A stretch of DNA of 9,876 nucleotides, taken from NCBI GenBank assembly GCA_964608735.1, contig CAZSPL010000148.1:1-9876 (forward strand). The letters are read 5' to 3'. Of the stretch, positions 1-6,441 are shown one piece after another (position 1 is the stretch's first letter; the number at the start of each line of letters is the position of its first letter). This DNA is from CAZSPL01 sp964608735. Its GTDB lineage: Bacteria; JAJVIF01; JAPKYR01; CAZSPL01. Under the pieces are notes generated by a model that was not told the origin of the DNA, did not search any database, and saw nothing but the letters and a program-made list of their open reading frames with translations. The position numbers and the translations under genes were made by a program.

Positions 1-143
1 AGGAGTTCAGCGATGTCTCCATCACCGTGCAGGACATCTCGCTGAACGCGGTTGAATTCACCAGCGGCGGGGACAGTGTGATTATCTACATGGGAGGCCC
101 CGCTTCCAGTAGTGAGGACTTTCAGATAGCGGTCGGGAAGTAA
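1..143 (+). CDS. C-terminal end of an unidentified protein upstream of pilQ (partial)
   Basis: An open frame runs in from the left edge (first full codon at base 3) and stops at TAA 141-143, leaving the last 46 residues. They alternate hydrophobic and polar residues (SITVQDISLNAVEF, then SVIIYMGG), so the end is probably beta-strand rich. I do not recognise the family from this fragment. In the usual pilMNOPQ order the gene just before pilQ is pilP, and PilP and PilO both end in small beta-containing periplasmic domains, so one of these is the positional guess. The gap to pilQ is 84 nt, larger than is common inside a pil operon. Confidence 0.6.
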   Translation, partial: EFSDVSITVQDISLNAVEFTSGGDSVIIYMGGPASSSEDFQIAVGK

Positions 144-227
144 ATTAAGAGCCTTGCAATGTCAGGAGCTCTTGCAAATAAATGTATTATTAGTTCGTTT
201 ACCATTTGATCAGGAGCCTAAGCTTAT
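144..227 (+). other. 84-nt leader of pilQ with a repeated TTGCAA element
   Basis: This spacer holds two similar stretches, GAGCCTTGCAAT (149-160) and GAGCTCTTGCAAAT (166-179), each carrying TTGCAA. It also holds an inverted repeat AAGAGC (147-152) / GCTCTT (168-173) with a 15-nt loop and no T-run after it. A TATTAT at 185-190 looks like a -10 box, but the TTGCAA copies lie 25 nt and 7 nt upstream, so neither spacing fits a sigma70 promoter. A ribosome-binding site AGGAG (212-216) sits 11 nt before the pilQ ATG. The stem-loop is too weak to call a terminator. Confidence 0.3.
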
Positions 228-3200
228 ATGATTGACTTAAAGCCGAACGGCCCGCCAAGGAAAGTACTGCCGGGAGCCCGGTATGCGGTGAGCCTGCTTG
301 CCATCATGTTTGCTATCCTGTGGTTACAGCCGGTTGTATTGGCTGAGCCCGCGGATGGCATTGGTGTCGAAGGCGGGATCACGGATTCCGGGGAGCCTGT
401 CATACACAAGATATCCCATCGCACCGAAGCCGATACGGATATCTTTACCTTCTCCTATCGAGGTGAGCTGCCCGTGCCCTCCGTCGAGTTACAGGCGGAC
501 GGGTTGTGGCTTACGCTCAAAGGCACCAAGGTCGACCTGCCCGCGGGTTCGGAGAGCAATTTCTCCACTCCCGTACAGGGCAGGATGATAGGGCGGCTCG
601 ATGTCACCGTCGAAGGCGATGACCCTGTGGCGCATATCGGCCTGATCTCCCTCGCCGGAGCGCAATTCAATTACGATATCATCTTCGCGGGCGGCGGCGA
701 ATTCGAAGTGCGATGCTTCGAGGATACGCGCGCCGTGAGTGAGGATGTTGTCGAAGAACCTGCTCCCGCCATGGATGAACCGGCCCAGCCCGCGCCCATG
801 GAAATCGAGGTCCCGGCCGATACCACCCCCGCGCCCGAAGTGGCCAGGATAGTCAAGGTGAAATACGACCCGCTCGGCACGATCGACAGGTTCACTTTCG
901 ATGTGGAAGGTCCGGTTCCGGAAGTCGAGGTCTTCTCGCTCAAATACCCGGACAGGCTCAAGATCAATGTTTCACCGGCGATTGTCGACCTCCCGGCAAA
1001 TGCCGACGGCCGCTTCGATACGCCGGTTCCCGGAAACGGTATCACCCGCATGGAGGTCGTCAACTCGGAGTTGGATAACATCTCCAATGCCGGGTTCACA
1101 TTCTCCGTGGCAGGCTTCAGCTCGATTGACGACATGAACATCGATGTCGATGCTTCCCAGCCGGGAAGGATCGTAATCGATGTCCGCGGCACCCAAATAT
1201 CCGCCCCTGAAACTGTTGTTGAAAAACCGGTGCAGGCGCCGGCTCCCGCCGCCCCGGCTGTTGAACCCCAACCGGCTCTCCCCGAACCGGTAGAGGTCGC
1301 TGAAGAAGAAATCACGATTGAAGATACAGAAGTCGCTGAAGTCGCCGCGCCTGTCGTGGCGCCTGTTGTCGAGGAAGTTGTCGCCGTCGAGCCCGAACCC
1401 GTCGAGCCCGATAGGATCCCGGTCGAATTGAACCTCGTGCCGTCCGATGATGGGATCGTGCTTCAGTTGAAGGGCACGAGCGAACTCGAAGAGCCCGAGA
1501 TCAAGACCCTGAGATATCCCACGCGCCTGAGCGTTTCTCTTCCCTATGCTTCGCTTGCGTTCCGCGGCGATGCTTCGGGCGACTGGAAAGTCGATGAAGG
1601 GCCGGTCGCGAAGCTTCGAGCCGGTGAATTCGTGGGCGACGGCGAGTATTCATCGTCGTTGTTCATTTACTTCGATAAGGAAATCGATGCCGACAGGCTT
1701 TCGACTCAGATGCAGCCCGAGGGCAATGGCAGATATGATTTACGCATAAATGTCGAACCGCTTGCCGAGCCGCCGCAACTCGTCGCCGAGGTTCCCGCTG
1801 TCCCGGAACCGGAAACAGCGATGGAAGAAGCCCCGGTCGAGGAACCGGCTGTCGGCGAGATCGAGATAGCGGTCGAGTCATACACTGAACCTTCGCCGCC
1901 GTTCATCGCGCCGGCGCCCCCCGTCGAGCCGGTGGAATCTGAAGAGCCTCTCGAAGAGATAGCTCTTTCAGAATTCGAGGAAGTCGAGCCCGCCGCTGGG
2001 GTATCGGGCGAAGCTGTCCCGGCGATAGAGGCTCCCGCGATCAACGTCAACGAAGAGATCGAATCCCTCGCTGTTTACCCGACGTTCTCGCTCGAATGCA
2101 CTCCCAATGTAAACGGCGTCGACAGGTTTAACTTCGAATTCGACGGTTCCGCCGCGGAGCCGGAAATAAAGCGCTTCAATCATCCGCCGCGCCTGATGCT
2201 TGTTTTCAAGGAAACCGAAGCGGATGTCGATGATGCAAATCCCTACGATTACACCAATGTAGCCGGCGGAGCGGTTGTGAATCGCTACAAGCTGCTGCAG
2301 ATAGATGATTATGACACGCTGTCATCCGTGGTTGAAATCGACGCCACGGGTGTTGAATCGCCCGAGGAAATCGGCGTGGACGTCGGTCGCAACGGGAATT
2401 CCCTTACGGTCGATGTCTACAACGCGAATACCGAGCCTGTTGAGAGGGCGATTCCCGAGCCGATGAATCCCGAACGCATCGACGAGCCGGGGATCATTCC
2501 ACCGCTCACCGAGGAATACCCCGACTTGAACGTAGGGGACTCCGGCGGGACGCCTGAGCCGGCAGCGATGGCCGGGACCGATATGGGCACGCCGGAAAAT
2601 CTTGGTGATACCGAGGCCGCCGCGGAGTCCACCGAAAGCGTCGTTGAAGTGTTCAATGTCAAGGATGGCAACATCGTAGATGTCCTCCAGGTAATATGCG
2701 CCCAGGCGGCGATTAGCAATATCATCGACCCGTCGGTCGCGGGCCGCGTCAGTCTTTCACTGCAGCAGCCGATGCCGCTCAGCAAGGTGCTCGGCCTGCT
2801 TGGTGACCAGGCTAATTTCGACTACTATGTCAAGGACGGGGTTTACATCTTCGCGTCAGAGCGGGTCCTCAAGGATAAATTCCCCGAGTTCTACGGCACC
2901 TGGATCATCGAGCTGTCCTATGCCGACCCGAACCAGGTCAAGTCGATTCTCGCCAACCAGGGGATTATCGATACGGCGAACATAATCGTCTATAACCCCA
3001 TAGCTCTTGGAGTCGGGCGGGCCGACCTATATTCAGCGACCCGGAAACTTATCATCAGGGCTTCCGAGGATGATATGAAAGTGGCTGTGGACATCATCCG
3101 CCAGATGGATGAGCCGCCGCCGCAAATCCTGTATGACATCAAGGTCATCCAGACATCGGGCAACCTTTCCGAGAACTTCGGAATCCAGTGGCTTACCAAC

Positions 3201-3899
3201 ACGAACACCGCCCAGGATATCGGTGCGTTCGCGTTCGCGCTCGAGGAGAAGCCCATCGGCGAGCCGGCCACCGGCACCAACAAATCGACCGAGTACTTCC
3301 CGCAAGGCTTGATGCGCGACCCGTATATGTTCAATGTGACGCTGAATTACCTGAGGGAACATGGCCAGGCCAAAATACTCGCCAACCCGACGATATCCGC
3401 GCTTAACGGCCAGCCCGCGAATTACTTCGTCGGCCAGACCGTACCATACCGCTCGACGTTCCAGGTTAGCGATATCGGCCGCGTCACACAGCGCGTGGCC
3501 CAGGAGCAGATAGGTATCACTATCAACGTGATCGGACTCGTCGCCAGCAACAACACGATAACCATGTTCGTCGCGCCGGAGATAAGCAACCTCCTCGAAC
3601 TTACCGAGATCGGCCCGAGGACAAGCAACAACCGGTTCGCGACGGCGATGCGTGTCGCGGACGGCGAGACCTTTGTCATTGCCGGCCTGATCAATGAAGA
3701 AGAGAGAAAGACCAAGATCAAGGTCCCCATACTCGGTGACCTCCCACTCGTGGGCGGTTTGTTCCGAAACGTGGACTCCAAGGTCGATACGAGCGAACTC
3801 GTGCTTGCAATCACGCCGCATATCATATGGCCGACCGATTATCAGGGCCCGAATATCATGAAGGCCACCGGCCTGCAGCGGCTGTTCACAGGGGAATGA
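228..3899 (+). CDS. pilQ: PilQ, type IV pilus outer-membrane secretin with four AMIN-like domains
   Basis: PilQ forms the outer-membrane ring through which the type IV pilus is extruded. The start ATG has an AGGAG 11 nt upstream and opens into a signal peptide, with likely cleavage after VVLA (residue 39). Four AMIN-like beta domains follow at about 58-165, 207-323, 396-511 and 613-731. Three share a D-x-F-x-F-x3-G pattern, and domains 1 and 2 also share VDLPA and a TPV-x-G segment. Linkers of about 40-100 residues rich in Pro, Glu, Val and Ala separate them. Then come an STN/N0 domain (about 804-880), an N1 secretin_N domain (about 892-961) and the secretin core, with AKILANPTISALNG from residue 1048 and VPILGDLPLVGGLFR at 1166-1180, ending in ELVLAITPHII. 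At 1223 residues it is far longer than typical PilQ (about 600-900); the extra length is all in the AMIN and linker region. AMIN domains bind peptidoglycan in other proteins. The secretin call is certain; type IV pilus rather than type II secretion rests on AMIN plus STN. Confidence 0.93.
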   Translation: MIDLKPNGPPRKVLPGARYAVSLLAIMFAILWLQPVVLAEPADGIGVEGGITDSGEPVIHKISHRTEADTDIFTFSYRGELPVPSVELQADGLWLTLKGTKVDLPAGSESNFSTPVQGRMIGRLDVTVEGDDPVAHIGLISLAGAQFNYDIIFAGGGEFEVRCFEDTRAVSEDVVEEPAPAMDEPAQPAPMEIEVPADTTPAPEVARIVKVKYDPLGTIDRFTFDVEGPVPEVEVFSLKYPDRLKINVSPAIVDLPANADGRFDTPVPGNGITRMEVVNSELDNISNAGFTFSVAGFSSIDDMNIDVDASQPGRIVIDVRGTQISAPETVVEKPVQAPAPAAPAVEPQPALPEPVEVAEEEITIEDTEVAEVAAPVVAPVVEEVVAVEPEPVEPDRIPVELNLVPSDDGIVLQLKGTSELEEPEIKTLRYPTRLSVSLPYASLAFRGDASGDWKVDEGPVAKLRAGEFVGDGEYSSSLFIYFDKEIDADRLSTQMQPEGNGRYDLRINVEPLAEPPQLVAEVPAVPEPETAMEEAPVEEPAVGEIEIAVESYTEPSPPFIAPAPPVEPVESEEPLEEIALSEFEEVEPAAGVSGEAVPAIEAPAINVNEEIESLAVYPTFSLECTPNVNGVDRFNFEFDGSAAEPEIKRFNHPPRLMLVFKETEADVDDANPYDYTNVAGGAVVNRYKLLQIDDYDTLSSVVEIDATGVESPEEIGVDVGRNGNSLTVDVYNANTEPVERAIPEPMNPERIDEPGIIPPLTEEYPDLNVGDSGGTPEPAAMAGTDMGTPENLGDTEAAAESTESVVEVFNVKDGNIVDVLQVICAQAAISNIIDPSVAGRVSLSLQQPMPLSKVLGLLGDQANFDYYVKDGVYIFASERVLKDKFPEFYGTWIIELSYADPNQVKSILANQGIIDTANIIVYNPIALGVGRADLYSATRKLIIRASEDDMKVAVDIIRQMDEPPPQILYDIKVIQTSGNLSENFGIQWLTNTNTAQDIGAFAFALEEKPIGEPATGTNKSTEYFPQGLMRDPYMFNVTLNYLREHGQAKILANPTISALNGQPANYFVGQTVPYRSTFQVSDIGRVTQRVAQEQIGITINVIGLVASNNTITMFVAPEISNLLELTEIGPRTSNNRFATAMRVADGETFVIAGLINEEERKTKIKVPILGDLPLVGGLFRNVDSKVDTSELVLAITPHIIWPTDYQGPNIMKATGLQRLFTGE

Positions 3900-3931
3900 T
3901 CGCGGCTTTATTTTGGATGAACCTTACTTCT

Positions 3932-3937
3932 GAGGTG
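3932..3937 (+). promoter_or_regulatory. Ribosome-binding site fixing a GTG start
   Basis: GAGGTG lies 8 nt before the GTG at 3946. The next residues give a clean MKK-type lipoprotein signal peptide, and no ATG start nearby would keep the whole signal sequence, so GTG is the chosen start. Confidence 0.7.
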
Positions 3938-3945
3938 ATTATAAG

Positions 3946-4614
3946 GTGAAGAAGATTATCATATGCGCAGCGATTTTATCCATGTTCATCATATTGGGCC
4001 TCATCGGAGGATGCACCAATGCATCCGATTTCATGATGGACAAGGACAAACAGCCGCGGCTGGAAGTGTTCACATATAGCAAGTCCGGATCGGTCCTGTC
4101 GTCTCCGGTAATGGATTATTGTCTATTTACCCTGGATGATGAAGGGAATCTCGTAATCTGTGACAAACCGAAAGACTTTTTCCGCTTCGACATCTATGTG
4201 GAAAGCTATGATGTCAACCAACGGTTCGATGTCGGCGTTATATTTCCGACTGACGACATCCTGTACGATGACCACTATGATCCCGGCTACTATCCAACGG
4301 TGGTAAAATGGCCCCAGGCCGCGCAAGTCTTTCCCATTGCGTGGGAAACCGTACCAAGGTCATATACTTCGGATGGCGGCCGCGGCCCGGGAGGTTATTT
4401 TACACTTACCGTGGCTTTCTGGGCGCCAATGGGCGGACAAATGGGTTGGGCAGAGAATTACCAGGAGGACGGTTTCTTCATCTGGGATTTTGATAATCCC
4501 CGTTTCGTTCAACCGGAGATAGTCTTCGTCGTAACCGATTCACACGGACGTACGGCAACCACAAAGGTGAAGCTCTGGGTCAATATCGTAGAGATTTGCG
4601 TGCCTTGCCCATAG
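3946..4614 (+). CDS. Predicted lipoprotein of unknown function downstream of pilQ
   Basis: The 222-aa product starts at GTG with a good Shine-Dalgarno. It has a lipoprotein signal: a Lys-Lys N-terminus, a hydrophobic stretch, then a lipobox ending LIGGC with Cys23 as the lipidated residue. Position +2 is Thr, not Asp, so outer-membrane sorting would be expected under the enteric rule. The mature part is rich in aromatic and acidic residues and appears beta-rich. Its end (VVTDSHGRTATTKVKLWVN) resembles the last strands of an Ig- or PKD-like sandwich, but I see no named family. It ends CVPCP, a CxxC pair. The gene begins 46 nt after pilQ on the same strand with no terminator between, so cotranscription is likely. 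A role as a secretin accessory or pilotin-like lipoprotein is possible; known pilotins of type IV pili (PilF/PilW/Tgl) are TPR proteins, which this is not. Confidence 0.8.
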   Translation: MKKIIICAAILSMFIILGLIGGCTNASDFMMDKDKQPRLEVFTYSKSGSVLSSPVMDYCLFTLDDEGNLVICDKPKDFFRFDIYVESYDVNQRFDVGVIFPTDDILYDDHYDPGYYPTVVKWPQAAQVFPIAWETVPRSYTSDGGRGPGGYFTLTVAFWAPMGGQMGWAENYQEDGFFIWDFDNPRFVQPEIVFVVTDSHGRTATTKVKLWVNIVEICVPCP

Positions 4615-4672
4615 GATGCCGCGAGCAGTCAACAATTTGTTCTGAGAGAATTCATATACTTGCGAGGCTGAA

Positions 4673-5569
4673 ATGAAAATGAGAATCCTTTTATTGATTA
4701 CAATCATAGCTCTGCTTGGAATCGCCGCCGCGCCGGCGGTCGCGGGGAACTGCTGTGATGAAGAAGCATGGGACTGGGCCTGGGTGGATTACACCGAGGT
4801 CGATTTCAGGGCCATGGGCTTCCTCTGGGACAACTGGCTCATCCCCGACGGCGGGACGGTCGCGATACTTCCGATGACCGATTACTCGGATATGTCGATC
4901 GTGCCGAAGACATACGGCGGCAACAACGCGGTGGCCGGACGACGGCTTGCCGAGAGCCTGGCTTTTGAATTCACGCGCCTCGGGATGCTCCCGATTCCCT
5001 ATGACGACTGCGAGGGCGCCGTGATGCGCGTGCTCCAGGACACGGGTGCGCGCAGGGCCAGCGAATCACAGCAGAATAACCAACTCCATGTGGCGTATAA
5101 ATCGGACATCATGTACGAGGCATTGAAAGAATTTGCGCCCGAAGTGCTCCGGAGAGGGGACATGCCCGGCGGGGAATTCCTCAGCCGCGAGCAGATCATG
5201 ATGATCGGCGAAATGACTGGCGCCGATGTGGTCGTGCGGGGCGCGATCAGGGAATACGGTGCCCAGAGCAAGATCGAAGCCAACCTGCGAACATTCATAC
5301 CGCCGTTCCTCGGCTTATTCATGAAGGAAAAGGAAGCCATGATCGGAGTCTCGCTGTATATGTACGATGCTCACAACGGCGACCTTATCTGGGCGGCATT
5401 CGAGTCGGTTGAGAAGGCGTCGGATTTCCCCCTCTTCACGAATGATTTCGAGCTCATCTGCGGGGCCGAGTCCGACATCGCCAGGAGGCTCGTCTCGCAT
5501 CTCGTCTTCCCGCCTCCGCCCGATGACTGGGAAACCTGTGGCGGGGAATGCGTGGAATGCATCAAGTAA
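4673..5569 (+). CDS. Exported CsgG/LpoB/GNA1162-like protein
   Basis: The 298-aa protein has a signal peptide with likely cleavage after AVA (residue 24). There is no lipobox Cys, although Cys27 and Cys28 lie just past the cleavage site. The core resembles the CsgG/LpoB/GNA1162 group of envelope proteins: GGTVAILPMTDYSD (60-73), a helix GRRLAESLAFEFTRLG (89-104) followed by a strand, and GADVVVRGAIREYG (183-196), the strand-turn-strand found in that fold. A strand ISLYMYDAHNGDLIWA-like segment follows, matching the family's 'modes of action' end strands. Those relatives are periplasmic or outer-membrane-anchored proteins in secretion or peptidoglycan synthesis. The tail has an unusual Cys cluster, C289, C293 and C296. 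GAGG at 4664-4667 lies 5 nt before the ATG; a second ATG at 4679 is an alternative start. It is the last gene before the terminator. The fold call is moderate; function is unknown. Confidence 0.72.
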   Translation: MKMRILLLITIIALLGIAAAPAVAGNCCDEEAWDWAWVDYTEVDFRAMGFLWDNWLIPDGGTVAILPMTDYSDMSIVPKTYGGNNAVAGRRLAESLAFEFTRLGMLPIPYDDCEGAVMRVLQDTGARRASESQQNNQLHVAYKSDIMYEALKEFAPEVLRRGDMPGGEFLSREQIMMIGEMTGADVVVRGAIREYGAQSKIEANLRTFIPPFLGLFMKEKEAMIGVSLYMYDAHNGDLIWAAFESVEKASDFPLFTNDFELICGAESDIARRLVSHLVFPPPPDDWETCGGECVECIK

Positions 5570-5597
5570 GCCGTGATCTAATCCATAACGAAAATTC

Positions 5598-5622
5598 AAA
5601 GGCGCTCACGGCGCCTTTTTTT
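5598..5622 (+). terminator. Rho-independent terminator shared by convergent genes
   Basis: An 8-bp stem AAAGGCGC (5598-5605) / GCGCCTTT (5611-5618) with a 5-nt loop is followed by a run of seven T (5616-5622). It lies 28 nt after the stop of the CsgG-like gene. Read on the - strand the same hairpin is followed by TTTGAATTTT, so it may also stop transcripts coming from the DedA gene. Confidence 0.9.
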
Positions 5623-5649
5623 ATTGCTATTAAAGATGTTACGGATATC

Positions 5650-5669
5650 AAGCCCGGGAATCAGGGCTT
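5650..5669 (-). other. Stem-loop spanning the stop codon of the DedA gene
   Basis: AAGCCC (5650-5655) pairs with GGGCTT (5664-5669) over an 8-nt loop that contains the TGA stop (5661-5663 on the + strand reads TCA). No T-run follows on the - strand, so it is not a complete intrinsic terminator. It may simply protect the 3' end, or have no role. Confidence 0.3.
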
Positions 5670-6329
5670 ACTTTCACGCTCTGATTTTGGCTTTATCCTG
5701 CCCCTGATGTGATGTACGATAAACCACGCGAACCCCGCAATTATCAGAACCGCTATAACAAGCTGGAAATCGTGGTAGTAGTGCGAATATTTTGCATCCC
5801 ATTCTTCGCCGACCTTGAACCCGATATACGTCAACAGCCAGTTCCATGGAATCGCACCGATGAACGTGAAGAAGCAGAACCTTGTAAACGGCATCTTTCC
5901 TATACCCGCGGGCAGGCTGATGAATGTGCGCACGATGGGCAGCATCCTCGAAAAGAACACGGTGACTTCGCCATGCTTCGAGAACCACCGCTCGGCTGTC
6001 TCAAGGGAACGTTCAGATAGCAGGACATAACGCCCGTATCTTTCGATGAAAGGACGTCCGCCTTTCAGTCCGACCCACCATGCGAGGATGCTGCCGATGA
6101 GGTTGCCGAGGGTCCCGCACAGGACAACCGCCCAGAAACTGAATTCACCTTTCGCGGCCAGGGCGCCCGAAAACGGCATCACGACTTCGCTCGGGAGCGG
6201 GATGCAGGCCGATTCCAGCGCCATCGTGATTACGATCCCGAGATAACCTGTGGCCGTGAGGATTGCCATCGCGAAATTACCGAGGCCGCTGATTACAATT
6301 TCTACAAAAGATTTAATACCTTCAATCAT
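5661..6329 (-). CDS. DedA family (SNARE-associated/VTT domain) inner-membrane protein
   Basis: DedA proteins are inner-membrane proteins linked to undecaprenyl-phosphate or phospholipid translocation and membrane-potential upkeep. From the ATG at 6329 the product is 222 aa, the usual DedA size. It shows the conserved E39 followed by PLPSE (44-48), a Gly-rich stretch with AWWVG (83-87), then FFSRMLPIVRT (125-135) with Arg128, Pro131 and Arg134, and AGIGKM (141-146). E39 and the two arginines correspond to residues essential in E. coli DedA relatives such as YqjA. Hydrophobic segments lie near 20-37, 66-86, 148-166 and at the C-terminus, which ends in a basic tail. The frame is open upstream to 6491, but that would overlap the hydrogenase-like gene and read through a good promoter, and the extra residues do not look like DedA, so 6329 is chosen. 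The gene lies in the same direction as the redox genes but is likely transcribed separately. Confidence 0.93.
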   Translation of the reverse strand: MIEGIKSFVEIVISGLGNFAMAILTATGYLGIVITMALESACIPLPSEVVMPFSGALAAKGEFSFWAVVLCGTLGNLIGSILAWWVGLKGGRPFIERYGRYVLLSERSLETAERWFSKHGEVTVFFSRMLPIVRTFISLPAGIGKMPFTRFCFFTFIGAIPWNWLLTYIGFKVGEEWDAKYSHYYHDFQLVIAVLIIAGFAWFIVHHIRGRIKPKSERESKP

Positions 6330-6366
6330 ATGCCGGTGCCAAAACGCTATTCGTTTGAAAGGCTGA

Positions 6367-6395
6367 AATATAGCAGTCCGCGCTTGAAATTGCAA
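6367..6395 (-). promoter_or_regulatory. Sigma70-like promoter for the DedA gene
   Basis: On the - strand TTGCAA (6390-6395) is a -35 box matching four of six consensus bases, and TATATT (6367-6372) is a -10 box matching five of six, with the ideal 17-nt spacer. Transcription would start near 6360, giving a leader of about 30 nt before the ATG at 6329. This supports that start over longer ones and suggests dedA can be expressed independently of the genes before it. Confidence 0.6.
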
Positions 6396-6441
6396 AACCG
6401 CGGGTGCGAGGATGCGCATCGATCCATATGGGGATGGGGAT

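Noticed and set aside
671..1315. 214-codon - strand open frame, Ser/Thr/Gly rich, inside pilQ
   Set aside because: It is the complement of the Glu/Pro/Val-rich linkers and AMIN domains; low complexity and no start signal.
1200..1415. Repetitive-looking Pro/Glu/Val codons as a DNA repeat or CRISPR-like array
   Set aside because: The repetition is compositional at protein level (a linker in PilQ); there are no regular identical units or spacers.
3033..3821. 262-codon open frame on the - strand inside pilQ
   Set aside because: It is fully antisense to the highly conserved secretin domain, is rich in Arg, Asp and His as expected of a shadow frame, and matches no family I know.
4631..4660. Possible promoter or operator before the CsgG-like gene (AACAATTTGTT palindrome, TATACT)
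   Set aside because: TATACT ends only 3 nt before the Shine-Dalgarno, no -35 box lies at a proper distance, and an 11-base palindrome can occur by chance.
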